Positions 17,288 to 25,757 of a stretch of 64,000 nt of DNA are shown in pieces (position 1 is the stretch's first letter; every line of letters starts with the position of its first letter). This DNA is from a bacterium (GTDB lineage: Bacteria; Acidobacteriota; Thermoanaerobaculia; Multivoradales; J023). Position numbers and translations under genes: made by a program. Below the pieces are notes generated by a model, which was not told where the DNA came from, ran no database searches, and saw only the letters and a list, made by a program, of their open reading frames with translations. The DNA lies in the NCBI GenBank assembly GCA_024226315.1, contig JAAELT010000631.1:39512-103511 (forward strand), read 5' to 3'.

Positions 17288-18209
17288 AATCCGCGGTTTG
17301 GCGCCTTTCGTGCCGCTCGGGTGCTTTCGCGGCGCCGGTGAGGCGACGGGGCAGCCGTTCCAGCCAGACGAGGGCCGAGGCGGCCCAGGCGCGTGGGCGA
17401 AGGGCGGCGACGGCCCGGACCTGGATGCGGGCGCGCTTGCGCGTCTTCGGCCGCAGGCGGCGCGCCAACTCGTCTTCGCCGGCCAGGGCGAACAGGGCCT
17501 CGGCGGCGCGGGCGACGCGCAGGGTCGTGTCGTCGCAGGCTTCGAGCGCGCGGCGGCGGCGCTGGACTTCGTCTTGGGCGGTGACGCGGCGGTGCTCGAG
17601 CTCGGCCAGGCTGCGCTCCAGGCACAGCAGGCCGGGGCGCAGGCGCTCGACCCAGCCGGCGGGGTCGGGGCGCAGGCCGGGGAGCTCGGGGTCCGGCAGG
17701 CGCAGGGTGGAGGAGTCGAGGCGGTCGACCAGGCGGCGCGTCTCGGTCGCCAGCTCGGCGGCGCCGCGCGGGGTGCGCTCGGCGAGGCCGAACTGACGGC
17801 GGCAGGGAGCCGAGCCGTAGAGCTCGACCAGGGCCTTGCGCACCACGATCGCCTCGGCGTAGAGCTCTTGTCTTTGCTGCTGGCTCTCCCGCCGTAGCTG
17901 CTTGCACGTCATGCCGGCCAGCCAGCGCTCGGCGTCGGCCTCGTCGAGATCGCGCTCGGCCTTGCGGGCGAGGCGGGCGAGGAGCTGGAGCAGCAGCTCG
18001 ACGTCGGGCATGGTCTCGCCCTCCTCGAGCAGGTCGCGCAGGCGGCCTTCGAGGGCAGTGGCGGCGGTGGCGCCCTGGGCCGTGAGCGCCGCCACCAGGG
18101 CGCTGACCGCTCGCTTGCGGTCGGTGACCATGAAGGAGTGACTGCTTGTCCGCCTCTGGCGGGACGAATTGCTTGTCCGCCGTTCGCGTTTGTGTTCTTC
18201 GGTGGGCAT
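17247..18209 (-). CDS. Unrecognised helical family protein, paralogue A
   Basis: 320 aa, strongly basic N-terminus (about 1-33), then almost entirely amphipathic helix. The signature shared with the genes at 18285 and 43637 is L-R-D-L-L-E-E-G-E-T-M-P-D (about 58-70), RRE (106-108), ELYAEAIVVRKALVELYG, and FGLAERTPR, then a WVERL helix. The start at 18209 is supported by GAGAGGAATTTCCG upstream; paralogue C has a near-identical leader. The last 25 residues are encoded by the tandem array and look like read-through. There is no signal peptide, membrane segment or catalytic motif; nucleic-acid or scaffold binding is possible. It is probably co-transcribed after paralogue B. Confidence 0.7.
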   Translation of the reverse strand: MPTEEHKRERRTSNSSRQRRTSSHSFMVTDRKRAVSALVAALTAQGATAATALEGRLRDLLEEGETMPDVELLLQLLARLARKAERDLDEADAERWLAGMTCKQLRRESQQQRQELYAEAIVVRKALVELYGSAPCRRQFGLAERTPRGAAELATETRRLVDRLDSSTLRLPDPELPGLRPDPAGWVERLRPGLLCLERSLAELEHRRVTAQDEVQRRRRALEACDDTTLRVARAAEALFALAGEDELARRLRPKTRKRARIQVRAVAALRPRAWAASALVWLERLPRRLTGAAKAPERHERRQTADSSLARGGPPARIP

Positions 18210-18235
18210 CGGAAATTCCTCTCGGGAACGAGAAA

Positions 18236-18264
18236 GGGGCGGCCAGCTGAAAGCCGGCCGCCCC
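18236..18264 (-). terminator. Hairpin between paralogues B and A
   Basis: A 9-bp GC-only stem (GGGGCGGCC with GGCCGCCCC) closes on a short inner stem and a 5-nt loop. On the minus strand it is followed by CTTTCTCGTT, a weak U-rich tract. It lies 21 nt after the stop of paralogue B and 27 nt before the start of paralogue A, so it may be a terminator or an attenuator that lowers expression of A relative to B. Confidence 0.55.
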
Positions 18265-18284
18265 CGGGGTTGGCGTGGAAGGGA

Positions 18285-19127
18285 TCAGGCGGTCTCGACC
18301 GCCGTTTCCGTGGCATCGTCGGTGTCGGCAGCCTCGGGCTCCGACTCTTCCGCCTCCTCCTGCTCGGTCGGCACGGGCTCGGCCGGCTGCGCCGAAACCT
18401 GCGCAACGCTCGCGCCGTGGGAGGACAGCCGAAGGCGGTCCGACTCGCCTTCCATGCCGGCGACGTCGTAGAGCGACTCCATCAGCCGCGCGACACGGCC
18501 GATCAGCTGATCGAGACGCCGCATCGAAATCAGCTTCGACACCAGGGTGTCCACCGATTCCTTCTCGTCGACCGGCAGGGCCTCGAGAGCCCGGTCCAGG
18601 CGCTGCAGCGGGCCGTCGAGGCCGGCGGCCAGCTCCTCGCGCTCGAACCGCCAGCCGGGGACCTGTACCGCCGGCAACGGCCGCGCGGGATCGCGCAGCC
18701 ATCGGCGGCAGCGGTCCGCCGTCTGGTAGAGCCGGCGAGGGTCGTCGGGGACCCGGATGTCGAGCCCCAACAGGCGAATGCCTGAGCCCTCGCCGAAGAG
18801 CGCCTCGAACGCGCGGCGGGTGTTGAGCATCACGCCGTAGGTCTCGGCCGATGCGTCGTCCCGTTCCCGCCGCGTGTCGCGAGAGTCGATCAGGGTCTCC
18901 ACGTGGTCGTCGTCCAGCCCGCGCACGGCGCGGATCTCGTGCTCGAGCTGCCGGCCCAGGTAATGCTGGGCCTCTTCCAGGGTGATCGACGTGGTGCCCT
19001 CGGGCACTACGTCGGCGCATCTCGCGATGACTCCCGCCATCGCTCGACGATTGCGCCTCGGGTCGCTGGTGGCCGCCGCGACGCGGCTGCCCAGCTTGCC
19101 GAGGTTGTTGATTTGTTTGCTTGACAT
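18285..19127 (-). CDS. Unrecognised helical family protein, paralogue B
   Basis: 280 aa. It shares the family core: RRE (86-88), ETYGVMLNTRRAFEALFGEG, LLGLDIRVPDDPRRL, and an LRDP...LP...G segment followed by LDGPLQRLDRALEAL, which aligns with WVERL...LERSLAEL of paralogue A. Unlike A and C, the tail is acidic and disordered (about residues 240-280, rich in Glu, Ala and Thr). The start has no clear ribosome site. A probable promoter lies 260 nt upstream, giving a long leader with two perfect palindromes. Function unknown. Confidence 0.7.
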   Translation of the reverse strand: MSSKQINNLGKLGSRVAAATSDPRRNRRAMAGVIARCADVVPEGTTSITLEEAQHYLGRQLEHEIRAVRGLDDDHVETLIDSRDTRRERDDASAETYGVMLNTRRAFEALFGEGSGIRLLGLDIRVPDDPRRLYQTADRCRRWLRDPARPLPAVQVPGWRFEREELAAGLDGPLQRLDRALEALPVDEKESVDTLVSKLISMRRLDQLIGRVARLMESLYDVAGMEGESDRLRLSSHGASVAQVSAQPAEPVPTEQEEAEESEPEAADTDDATETAVETA

Positions 19128-19186
19128 GGGGAAGGGGTCTTTCTGGACTCGAGGTCCGATGTTTCTTGGGTTGTTTCGGGGCTTCG

Positions 19187-19361
19187 TCCGCGCGACGTCG
19201 CGCGGATGGAGTTGGTTCGCTCTCGCCCGGGGGGCCGCGAGGTCGTGGCCAGCGGGGGATACCCAGCCGGCGGAGCGGCGTGCGGCTCTCCCATTGCCTC
19301 GGCCACCGAACCGCCTCGAGACAGTCGTTGGCTGAGGAAAAAGTCGTCTCTCGAGAGACGA
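19187..19361. promoter_or_regulatory. Two long perfect palindromes in the leader of paralogue B
   Basis: TCCGCGCGACGTCGCGCGGA (19187-19206) is a 20-bp perfect palindrome and TCGTCTCTCGAGAGACGA (19344-19361) an 18-bp one. Both fall inside the predicted 5' leader of the paralogue B-A transcript. They could be operators, RNA hairpins or protein-binding sites. The core CTCTCGAGAG of the second recurs in a 16-bp palindrome at 29498. Confidence 0.6.
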
Positions 19362-19392
19362 TCGCGTAGAGGATTTTCATCAACATACGAGT

Positions 19393-19421
19393 ATTGTCCA
19401 CATGGGGCCTACGCTTGTCAA
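19393..19421 (-). promoter_or_regulatory. Predicted sigma-70 promoter for the paralogue B-A operon
   Basis: On the minus strand TTGACA (19421-19416) is followed after 17 bases by GACAAT (19398-19393). Transcription would start near 19386, leaving about 260 nt of untranslated leader before the ATG at 19127. The surrounding AT-rich tract has further TGTCAA/TTGACA inverted copies at about 19416-19446. The rest of the 19128-19755 gap shows no gene. Confidence 0.55.
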
Positions 19422-19755
19422 CAGTTAACTTGTCTGGTCAATTGACAACAGCTAAGATAGCGAGTGCCCGTTAGACCATCGGCGAGGCGATCCGCGCCGG
19501 TGTACTCGGCCGCGAGGCGGGTGGCGAGATGCGACATCTCGGCTTCGGCCTCACTCATCGAGACGCCGTCGCGCAGACGACCGAAGGCGTCCAGGTCGGC
19601 GCCCGCAACGCTGCTTCAGGCTCCCTGTCGATGATCGTGAGAAGGAAAGCGAGCCGGACCTCCGGGCGGCAGCCTCTCTGTGAGCTCATGTTACGATCGG
19701 ACTTGAGGATGGCCGCACGAAGCACGGCCGCGGCCCGGTTCGAAAGGAAACCGAT

Positions 19756-20184
19756 ATGAGGGGCTTGCCGATCGTCCTGATCATCGCCGCGTTGGCTTTT
19801 GCCCTCGGCTCCACCGCTTCCGAAATCGCGGAGATCACTCCCGGCGAGCCGTTTCGGCTAGCAGTCGGGGAAGCTGCGGCCCTGCCGAGCAAGGATCTGA
19901 CGGTACGCTTTTCGGGTGTCGTCGGTGATTCCCGCTGTCCGAGCGACGTGACCTGCGTCTGGGCCGGCGACGCGCAGGTCGACCTGCGCCTCGAACGAAG
20001 TGACGACGAGATCTCGGTGTCGCTCCACACCCACGGCTCGGGCGAGGCCCAGGCTTTCGGGTGCACCTTGCGGCTCCTGGACCTCAGGCCCTATCCGAAG
20101 TCCACAGTCGACATCGCGCCCGAGGACTACATGGCGACGCTCGAGCTGACGGTGAACGAGCCGTCGGGACAAACAGGGCACTAG
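19756..20184 (+). CDS. Small secreted protein with conserved SRCPxDVxCxWAG motif
   Basis: 142 aa with a cleavable signal peptide (about 1-22, RGLPIVLIIAALAFALGSTA). The mature part is beta-rich and contains VRFSGVVGDSRCPSDVTCVW then AGDAQV, a motif recurring in small periplasmic proteins of unknown function, plus a third cysteine (FGCTLRLLDLRPYP). The start is supported by GAAAGGAAACCGAT. It stands alone. Export to the periplasm or cell surface is likely; nothing shows an enzymatic role. Confidence 0.75.
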   Translation: MRGLPIVLIIAALAFALGSTASEIAEITPGEPFRLAVGEAAALPSKDLTVRFSGVVGDSRCPSDVTCVWAGDAQVDLRLERSDDEISVSLHTHGSGEAQAFGCTLRLLDLRPYPKSTVDIAPEDYMATLELTVNEPSGQTGH

Positions 20185-20344
20185 CCGGCAGGAGAGGCGC
20201 GCGGAATTTTGCGCCACGAGGCCAGCGGAAAGAAGGCCGGAGGGCGGCCAAGTCGCCCTCCGGCGTGGTGGATGGATCGAGCGCCGGTCAGTGGCGTCGG
20301 TTCCACTGTCGCCGGCAGGGGATGAAATAGTGCGGGAAGCGTCG

Positions 20345-20653
20345 CTACTTCGAGCGCACCACCAGGCCCACGATCACTTTGCCCCGGTACCAGACCGCGA
20401 CCTCGAGGTGGTCGGGACACTGGCAGAAAGCATCCTGAACGGAGTCCTGGGTTCCGGGGTCGGGGTCGTCGAGGTGCCGCCACTCATCATCGACCCACAG
20501 CCACAGGCTCCGGGCCATCAGAGGGAAGTATTGCTTCAACTCCAGCCAGTACTTGGTCGCCACGCCTGTCTTCACCGGCACAGCCGTCACGATCTCCTCT
20601 GCACGCTCACTCTTCGACGCCGACGCCACCGGGCTGGTTCCAGATTCTTCCAT
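20345..20653 (-). CDS. Hypothetical small protein
   Basis: 102 aa. I do not recognise it. It has a disordered N-terminus (about 1-20), then a compact part with KYWLELKQYFPLMARSLWLW, DDEWRHLDDPDPGTQDSVQD, and a C-terminal beta hairpin HLEVAVWYRGKVIVGLVVRS. There is no signal peptide. The ribosome site GGAGGTGAATC directly before the ATG is one of the best in the window, which supports real expression. It lies downstream of the lipoprotein gene on the same strand, 56 nt away. Confidence 0.62.
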   Translation of the reverse strand: MEESGTSPVASASKSERAEEIVTAVPVKTGVATKYWLELKQYFPLMARSLWLWVDDEWRHLDDPDPGTQDSVQDAFCQCPDHLEVAVWYRGKVIVGLVVRSK

Positions 20654-20709
20654 GATTCACCTCCGTGAGGTTCGTTTCCAGGTGGATTCCTGTCGTTCTT
20701 CGCCGCCGC

Positions 20710-21471
20710 CTACCTTGTCTTGGAAAACGAGCCCTTTTTCGTGGGATCCAGAGTGGCCAGGGTCAGGGTCCGATTCGGATAGGTGAACGACAAGGTTCCG
20801 GGTGCGACCTCCTCGAACAAGACGTCGTATTTGACGGGCAATTCCTTGATCGCCATCTTGCCTTCCGCGAGCCTGTATCTGAGATCCTCGGGCGTGAAGA
20901 TCATCTCGCCTCCCGTCTGGCCCGGGGTGTGGGTGACCTTGACGTTGAAGTACCTGGTCATGGTGGGATCGGGATCCGTGGTCTCGTGGTATGTGACTTC
21001 CAGGGGCTCGACGCTCTCGAGCGAGAGCCCGAGCAGCTTGATGTCCACGATGATGGACGCGTTCACGCCGTCCCAAACGGTCTTCACCTCGCGCTCGATG
21101 CAGGTGTCGATTTTCGTCGACGAAGCGGGCCTCTGTTCGACAGCGTGGCCGCTGTCCGAGTCCGTCTCGTCTCCATGCCGGTCGACCCACACCATCGTGT
21201 GGTCCACCGCGTTCGGGCATCCGCAGGTCGCGGCGACGAATGCGGGAGTGAGCGGGTTCCCCTTGAAAGCGACGATCTTGTCGACCGGATCGGAGGTCGG
21301 GCCGAAGAAGTTCCCCGGGATCTCCAGACGCTGTGCTGTCTTCGCCGGATCTGTTTCCCAGCAGTCGGTGCCCTTGCCGATTTTCGGAGGAAGGCACCCG
21401 GTCAGCAATACCGCGGCCACGATCGCCAGGGCGAATCGCAGCATCCACCGGTTCCTCGTACCTGTTCTCAT
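20710..21471 (-). CDS. Putative lipoprotein of unknown function
   Basis: 253 aa. The start at 21471 is chosen for its GGAGAGAATC ribosome site and because a lipoprotein signal follows at once: basic RTGTRNR, hydrophobic LRFALAIVAAVLLTG, lipobox LTGC with lipidated Cys about 26. The mature region is mostly beta-strand with four further cysteines (DCWE, CGCPN, DTCIE) and ends in LSFTYPNRTLTLATLDPTKK. No family recognised. It should be anchored to a membrane facing the periplasm. Probably in an operon with the small gene at 20345. Confidence 0.72.
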   Translation of the reverse strand: MRTGTRNRWMLRFALAIVAAVLLTGCLPPKIGKGTDCWETDPAKTAQRLEIPGNFFGPTSDPVDKIVAFKGNPLTPAFVAATCGCPNAVDHTMVWVDRHGDETDSDSGHAVEQRPASSTKIDTCIEREVKTVWDGVNASIIVDIKLLGLSLESVEPLEVTYHETTDPDPTMTRYFNVKVTHTPGQTGGEMIFTPEDLRYRLAEGKMAIKELPVKYDVLFEEVAPGTLSFTYPNRTLTLATLDPTKKGSFSKTR

Positions 21472-21741
21472 GATTCTCTCCTTTCCACCAGAGGCCCTCG
21501 TGTGTGAAGGCAAGGTTTTATTGAATACAAAGCTTCCCCTTTCGCTCGGAGAAACCAAGCCGAGCAGAGCGCCCTGAGGGCCTATCTCAACGAATTAATC
21601 TTCAAGTTAACAGAGGTCGGGTCGCCGATCTACTACCCGTGGAGCCGGTTGGTCGACCTACCTTTTCAGGTGGGGTTCACAGGGAGTGGGCTTCCGATAG
21701 AGTCGTGGCGTGTCAGGAAAGTCCAGGTGGAAGGCGGGAAG

Positions 21742-24054
21742 GTGTTGAGACTCGCCGAGACCGCGCTGAACCGTCCCGCCAGCTTTCTGGGAGCGCTGCT
21801 GGCTCTCACCCTGCTCTTCGGGCTGGGCCTGTCGCGATCGGAGCTGCGCACCGACGGCGCGGCGATTCATCCTACCGGCAACCCGACCGTCGAAGCCTCC
21901 CGAACCGACCGCGAGAGCTTCGAAGACCCGGAGCAGGTGCTGATGCTGCTCAGCTCGCGTCCGGGTGGGCCCGCCGTCGCGTCACCCGACGGTTTCCGTC
22001 TGCTCGAGCGCCTCCACCGTTCGGTCGATGCCTTGCCCGGAGTCCGCGCTGGAGGCGTTCGTTCGCTGGCCAGCCTGCTTGCGCCTCCCCCCGCGATGGG
22101 CCTGCCGATCCCGCGCACCTATCTGGCCACCATCCCCGACGAGCCCTCCGAGCTCGCCGCGTTGGTCGAGCGAATCCGGGAACATCCGCTGGCGGATGGC
22201 CTGTTCCTGGCCGCGGACGGCCGTTCTGCGACGCTGTATGTGCCCTTGCGCGAGGCACACAGTCGGCCGGAGGTGGTCGCCGATCTGGAAGAATGGATCG
22301 CGCGGCAGCGAGGGGCGGACTTCGATCTTCGCCTCACCGGTCCGGTGGTGGCGGAAGTGACGCTGGGCCGGCAGATTCTCTGGGACCTGGCGTGGTTGAC
22401 CCCGTTGATGATCGCGCTGATCGCGGTGCTCCTGTGGCTCGGCCTGGGCACGGTCGCCGGGGTCGTCATTCCGCTGGTCGAGGTGTTGGTGGTCCTGGTC
22501 TGGACTCTCGGAGCCATGGCCTGGCTCGGGGTCCCGGTAACGCTCGTCACGACCATCTTGCCGGTGGTGTTGATGGCGATGGCTGTGGCTGACGAGATCC
22601 ACTTGTTGGAGAGGCTCGAGGAACGCCTGGACTCGTCGAGCGCATCCGGGCAAGACGGCGCCGAGAAGCGCGAGCACCTTCGGCGGGCGACGCTCGCCGC
22701 CCTCGACGACGTGGCGCGGCCGATCGTCCTCACCTCGCTGACCACCGCGGCGGGCTTTCTCTCTTTCCTGACCGCCTCGATGGCGCCGGTGCGGCATTTC
22801 GGCGTCTTCACCGCCCTGGGAATTCTGATCGCGATGGTCCTGACCTTCACCTTGATCCCATCGCTGATCGTGCTGCTTCCATGCTCCTGGTTCGAACGAC
22901 GGAAGAACCGCGTCGCGGCTGGTCGGCGGCCGTCCAAAGCCCCCACTCACGAGAGATGGCTGGCGCGACACGAGCGGGCGGGAATGTCGCTGGGTCTCCT
23001 GCTGCTGGCCGTGTCGGTCCCCGGGCTGCTGAAGCTGTCCGTCCAGGATTCCTGGGTCGACAACTTCGATCCCGATTCGGAGCTGGTGGCGGCCGAGCGG
23101 GACTTCAACGCCAGTTTCTGGGGCACCTACCGCTTCGACGTCGTTCTGAGAGGTCCGCGCGAGAAGTTCTTCGAGGGCCCCGCGGGTCTGGAGCTGCTGG
23201 AAGACTTTGCCTCGGTGGCTTCCCGGGGGCCCCGCGTGGGCGGACTGGTCTGCCACCTCGCTCCGCTCGAGATCCTGGCGAAGACGGCGGGTCACCGAGG
23301 GAGGGTCTCGACGATGCCTGCCGCCAGCCTGGCCAGGATGATGTCGACGATCCGATTCTTCGGCCGGCGGATCGACCTCGGCCGGGTCCTCGCCGACGAC
23401 GGCCGATCGGCCCGCATCCGCATCTTCGTCAACAGCCCCGACTACCGGGAGAGCCTGGAGCTGCGCCGCTACCTCGACCGTGAGCTCGCATCTCTGGTGG
23501 CGAGCAGGGAGGTCGAGTTTCGCTTCAGTGGCGACCTCCCCGTCGCCATCGAAGTGGTTCGGTCGATCGTCGGCAACCAACTGAGGTCGATCGCCTGGAC
23601 GCTTTTTGGGGTCGGTCTGGTCCTGGCGCTCGCGTTCCGCGGTCTCCGGATGGCCTCGATCGTCCTGGCGCCGGTGGTGGCCGCCACCGCCATGGTTTTC
23701 GGAGGCATGGGCCATGGCGGCCTGCCCCTGGGCATCGCCACCAGCATGTTCGCCGCTCTGACGATCGGCGTGGGTGTCGATTTCGCCATCCACTTCTCGC
23801 ATGTCTACCGGCGGCAGCGGGCCGCCGGCAGCGATCACGAAGAGTCCGTCCTCACGGCCCTGGCGACCAGCGGCAAGGCGATCCGCTGGAACGCCGTGGT
23901 GCTGTCGTCGGGTTTCCTGGTCCTGTCGCTGTCGGCGCTCAAACCCAACCACAGCCTGGGGATCCTGCTGGCAGCGGCGATGGTGGCCTGCTACTGGGCG
24001 ACCCTGCTGCTGCTCCCCACCCTGCTGCGCCGAGAGGCCAGATCCTGGCGTTGA
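21742..24054 (+). CDS. MMPL/RND-superfamily transporter
   Basis: About 770 aa with the duplicated RND layout: a membrane helix (ASFLGALLALTLLFGLGL), a periplasmic loop, five helices (WLTPLMIALIAVLLWLGLGT, then TTILPVVLMAMAVADEIHLL, then LTSLTTAAGFLSFLTASMAP), and a second half repeating the pattern (FGGMGHGGLPLGIATSMFAA, then LTIGVGVDFAIHFSHVYRRQ). The acidic residues in VADEIH and GVDFAIH sit where MMPL proteins place proton-relay Asp/Glu. It exports a lipid or hydrophobic compound using proton flow. The frame is open back to a TTG at 21649; the GTG at 21742 is preferred because GGAAGGCGGG precedes it. Confidence 0.82.
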   Translation: MLRLAETALNRPASFLGALLALTLLFGLGLSRSELRTDGAAIHPTGNPTVEASRTDRESFEDPEQVLMLLSSRPGGPAVASPDGFRLLERLHRSVDALPGVRAGGVRSLASLLAPPPAMGLPIPRTYLATIPDEPSELAALVERIREHPLADGLFLAADGRSATLYVPLREAHSRPEVVADLEEWIARQRGADFDLRLTGPVVAEVTLGRQILWDLAWLTPLMIALIAVLLWLGLGTVAGVVIPLVEVLVVLVWTLGAMAWLGVPVTLVTTILPVVLMAMAVADEIHLLERLEERLDSSSASGQDGAEKREHLRRATLAALDDVARPIVLTSLTTAAGFLSFLTASMAPVRHFGVFTALGILIAMVLTFTLIPSLIVLLPCSWFERRKNRVAAGRRPSKAPTHERWLARHERAGMSLGLLLLAVSVPGLLKLSVQDSWVDNFDPDSELVAAERDFNASFWGTYRFDVVLRGPREKFFEGPAGLELLEDFASVASRGPRVGGLVCHLAPLEILAKTAGHRGRVSTMPAASLARMMSTIRFFGRRIDLGRVLADDGRSARIRIFVNSPDYRESLELRRYLDRELASLVASREVEFRFSGDLPVAIEVVRSIVGNQLRSIAWTLFGVGLVLALAFRGLRMASIVLAPVVAATAMVFGGMGHGGLPLGIATSMFAALTIGVGVDFAIHFSHVYRRQRAAGSDHEESVLTALATSGKAIRWNAVVLSSGFLVLSLSALKPNHSLGILLAAAMVACYWATLLLLPTLLRREARSWR

Positions 24055-24177
24055 GCTCCCCGCAAGAGAGCCAGGCGATTCGCCCCGTCCGCGAGACCGA
24101 TCGTCCCGGCCGGAGCTGGTGATCTAGTTTTGTTGCTACGATGCGGAATCCAACCACCGACGACAGGAATCAGGATC

Positions 24178-25668
24178 ATGCGCAAAATTCTCGAAGTGAT
24201 CACAGCCTTGGCTTGCCTTCTCACCGGTCTCGGGCTTGCCGCTTGCGCGCCGGAGCCGGCCGAGCAGCCGGCTGCCGAGGTGCCGGCCGCCAAGATCCCG
24301 GTCACATCCGCCTCCCAGGAAGCGGTGCGGCTGTATCTCGAGGGTCGGGATCTGGCCGAGAAGCTCCGCGCCGCCGACGCCCGCGAGCTGTTCGAGCAGG
24401 CCGTGGCCGAAGACGACGGCTTCGCCGTCGCCCATCTCGGGATGGCCAACACCTCGCCGACAGCCAGCGACTTTTTCGAATCCCTGGCGCGGGCGGTGGC
24501 TGCCGTCGAGGGCGCGTCGGACGGCGAGAAGTGGATGATCATGGCGGCCCAGGCCGGGGCCGACGGTGATCCCGACGCCCAGAAGGAGCACCTGGCCCGG
24601 TTGGTCGAGGCCTACCCGAGCGACGAGCGGGCCCACAACCTGCTCGGCAACTGGCACTTCGGCCGCCAGGAGTTCGACCAGGCGATCGAGCATTTCAGCA
24701 AAGCGATCGACATCGAGGCACGGTTCTCGCCGCCCTACAATTCTCTCGGCTACGCCCAGCGGACGGTCGAGAACTACGAAGCGGCCGAAGATGCGTTCCG
24801 CAGCTACATCGAGGTCCTGCCCGAGGAGCCCAATCCGTACGATTCTTATGCCGAGCTGTTGATGAAGACGGGCCGCTACCAGGAGTCGATCGAGAACTAC
24901 CAGAAGGCGCTGTCGAAGGACTCGAGTTTCGTCGCGTCCTATGTCGGCATCGGCAACAACCACATCTTCCTGGGCCAGCCGGAAGAGGCCAGGGCGGCCT
25001 TCGCCAAGCTCGACGAGGTGGCGCGCAACGACGGTCAGCGCCGCCAGTCGCTGTTCTGGACCGCCGTCTCCCATCTCCACGAAGGCGCCGCCGACCAGGC
25101 GCTCGAGGCGCTCGAGGCGCGCTACCAGATCGCTGCCGCCACCGACGACAAGGCCACGCTCTCGGGCGACCTCAACCTGATGGGCAACGTGCTGCTGCAC
25201 CATGGCGACCACGAGGCCGCGGCGGCGAAGTACGCTGAATCGGTGTCGATGATCGAGCAGGCCGACGTCTCCGAGGACGTCAAGGGTGGCACTCGCCGCA
25301 ACCACCTGTTCAACGAAGCCCGGGTGGCCCTGCACCGTGACGACCTGGACGACGCCGCCGCCAAGCTGGACGAGTACCGGACGGCGGTGGAGGAGAGGCA
25401 GATCCCCTTCGAGGTCCGCCAGGTCCACGAGCTGGCCGGCATGCTGGCGCTGCATCGCGAGCAAGGCGACGACGCCCTCGCGGAGCTGGCCAAGGCCAAC
25501 CAGCAGAATCCGCTGGTGCTCTACCTGCAGGCCCGGGCGTGCCAGCATCAGGGCGACGAGGACGGCATGAAGGAGTTCGCCACCAAGGTGGTCGACTTCA
25601 ACGGCCTCAACCTGAACCTGGCCTACGTCAAGGCCAAGGCCGAGGAGATGTTGGCCGGCGGCGCGTAG
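24178..25668 (+). CDS. TPR-repeat lipoprotein
   Basis: 496 aa. The ATG at 24178 follows CAGGATC and opens a lipoprotein signal (KILEVITALACLLTGLGL, lipobox LAAC, Cys about 22). The rest is TPR-like helical repeats; clear ones are HNLLGNWHFGRQEFDQAIEH, YNSLGYAQRTVENYEAAEDA, YDSYAELLMKTGRYQESIEN and VGIGNNHIFLGQPEEARAAF. It is a periplasmic or outer-membrane scaffold; related proteins are common in Acidobacteria. It follows the MMPL gene on the same strand after 123 nt, so a link to that transporter is possible but not shown. Confidence 0.8.
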   Translation: MRKILEVITALACLLTGLGLAACAPEPAEQPAAEVPAAKIPVTSASQEAVRLYLEGRDLAEKLRAADARELFEQAVAEDDGFAVAHLGMANTSPTASDFFESLARAVAAVEGASDGEKWMIMAAQAGADGDPDAQKEHLARLVEAYPSDERAHNLLGNWHFGRQEFDQAIEHFSKAIDIEARFSPPYNSLGYAQRTVENYEAAEDAFRSYIEVLPEEPNPYDSYAELLMKTGRYQESIENYQKALSKDSSFVASYVGIGNNHIFLGQPEEARAAFAKLDEVARNDGQRRQSLFWTAVSHLHEGAADQALEALEARYQIAAATDDKATLSGDLNLMGNVLLHHGDHEAAAAKYAESVSMIEQADVSEDVKGGTRRNHLFNEARVALHRDDLDDAAAKLDEYRTAVEERQIPFEVRQVHELAGMLALHREQGDDALAELAKANQQNPLVLYLQARACQHQGDEDGMKEFATKVVDFNGLNLNLAYVKAKAEEMLAGGA

Positions 25669-25757
25669 TTGCTAGTGAAAGCGACTCCGGGCGGAGGTGT
25701 AGATCTCCAGGGAGACGCGATGAGAGCGATGGCCGGAGAACGACGCTCTGTCGTCGC

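Noticed and set aside
17116..19401. A 761-residue minus-strand frame spanning both paralogues
   Set aside because: Low-complexity Arg/Pro-rich translation typical of a shadow frame in GC-rich DNA; paralogues A and B in other frames show conserved motifs.
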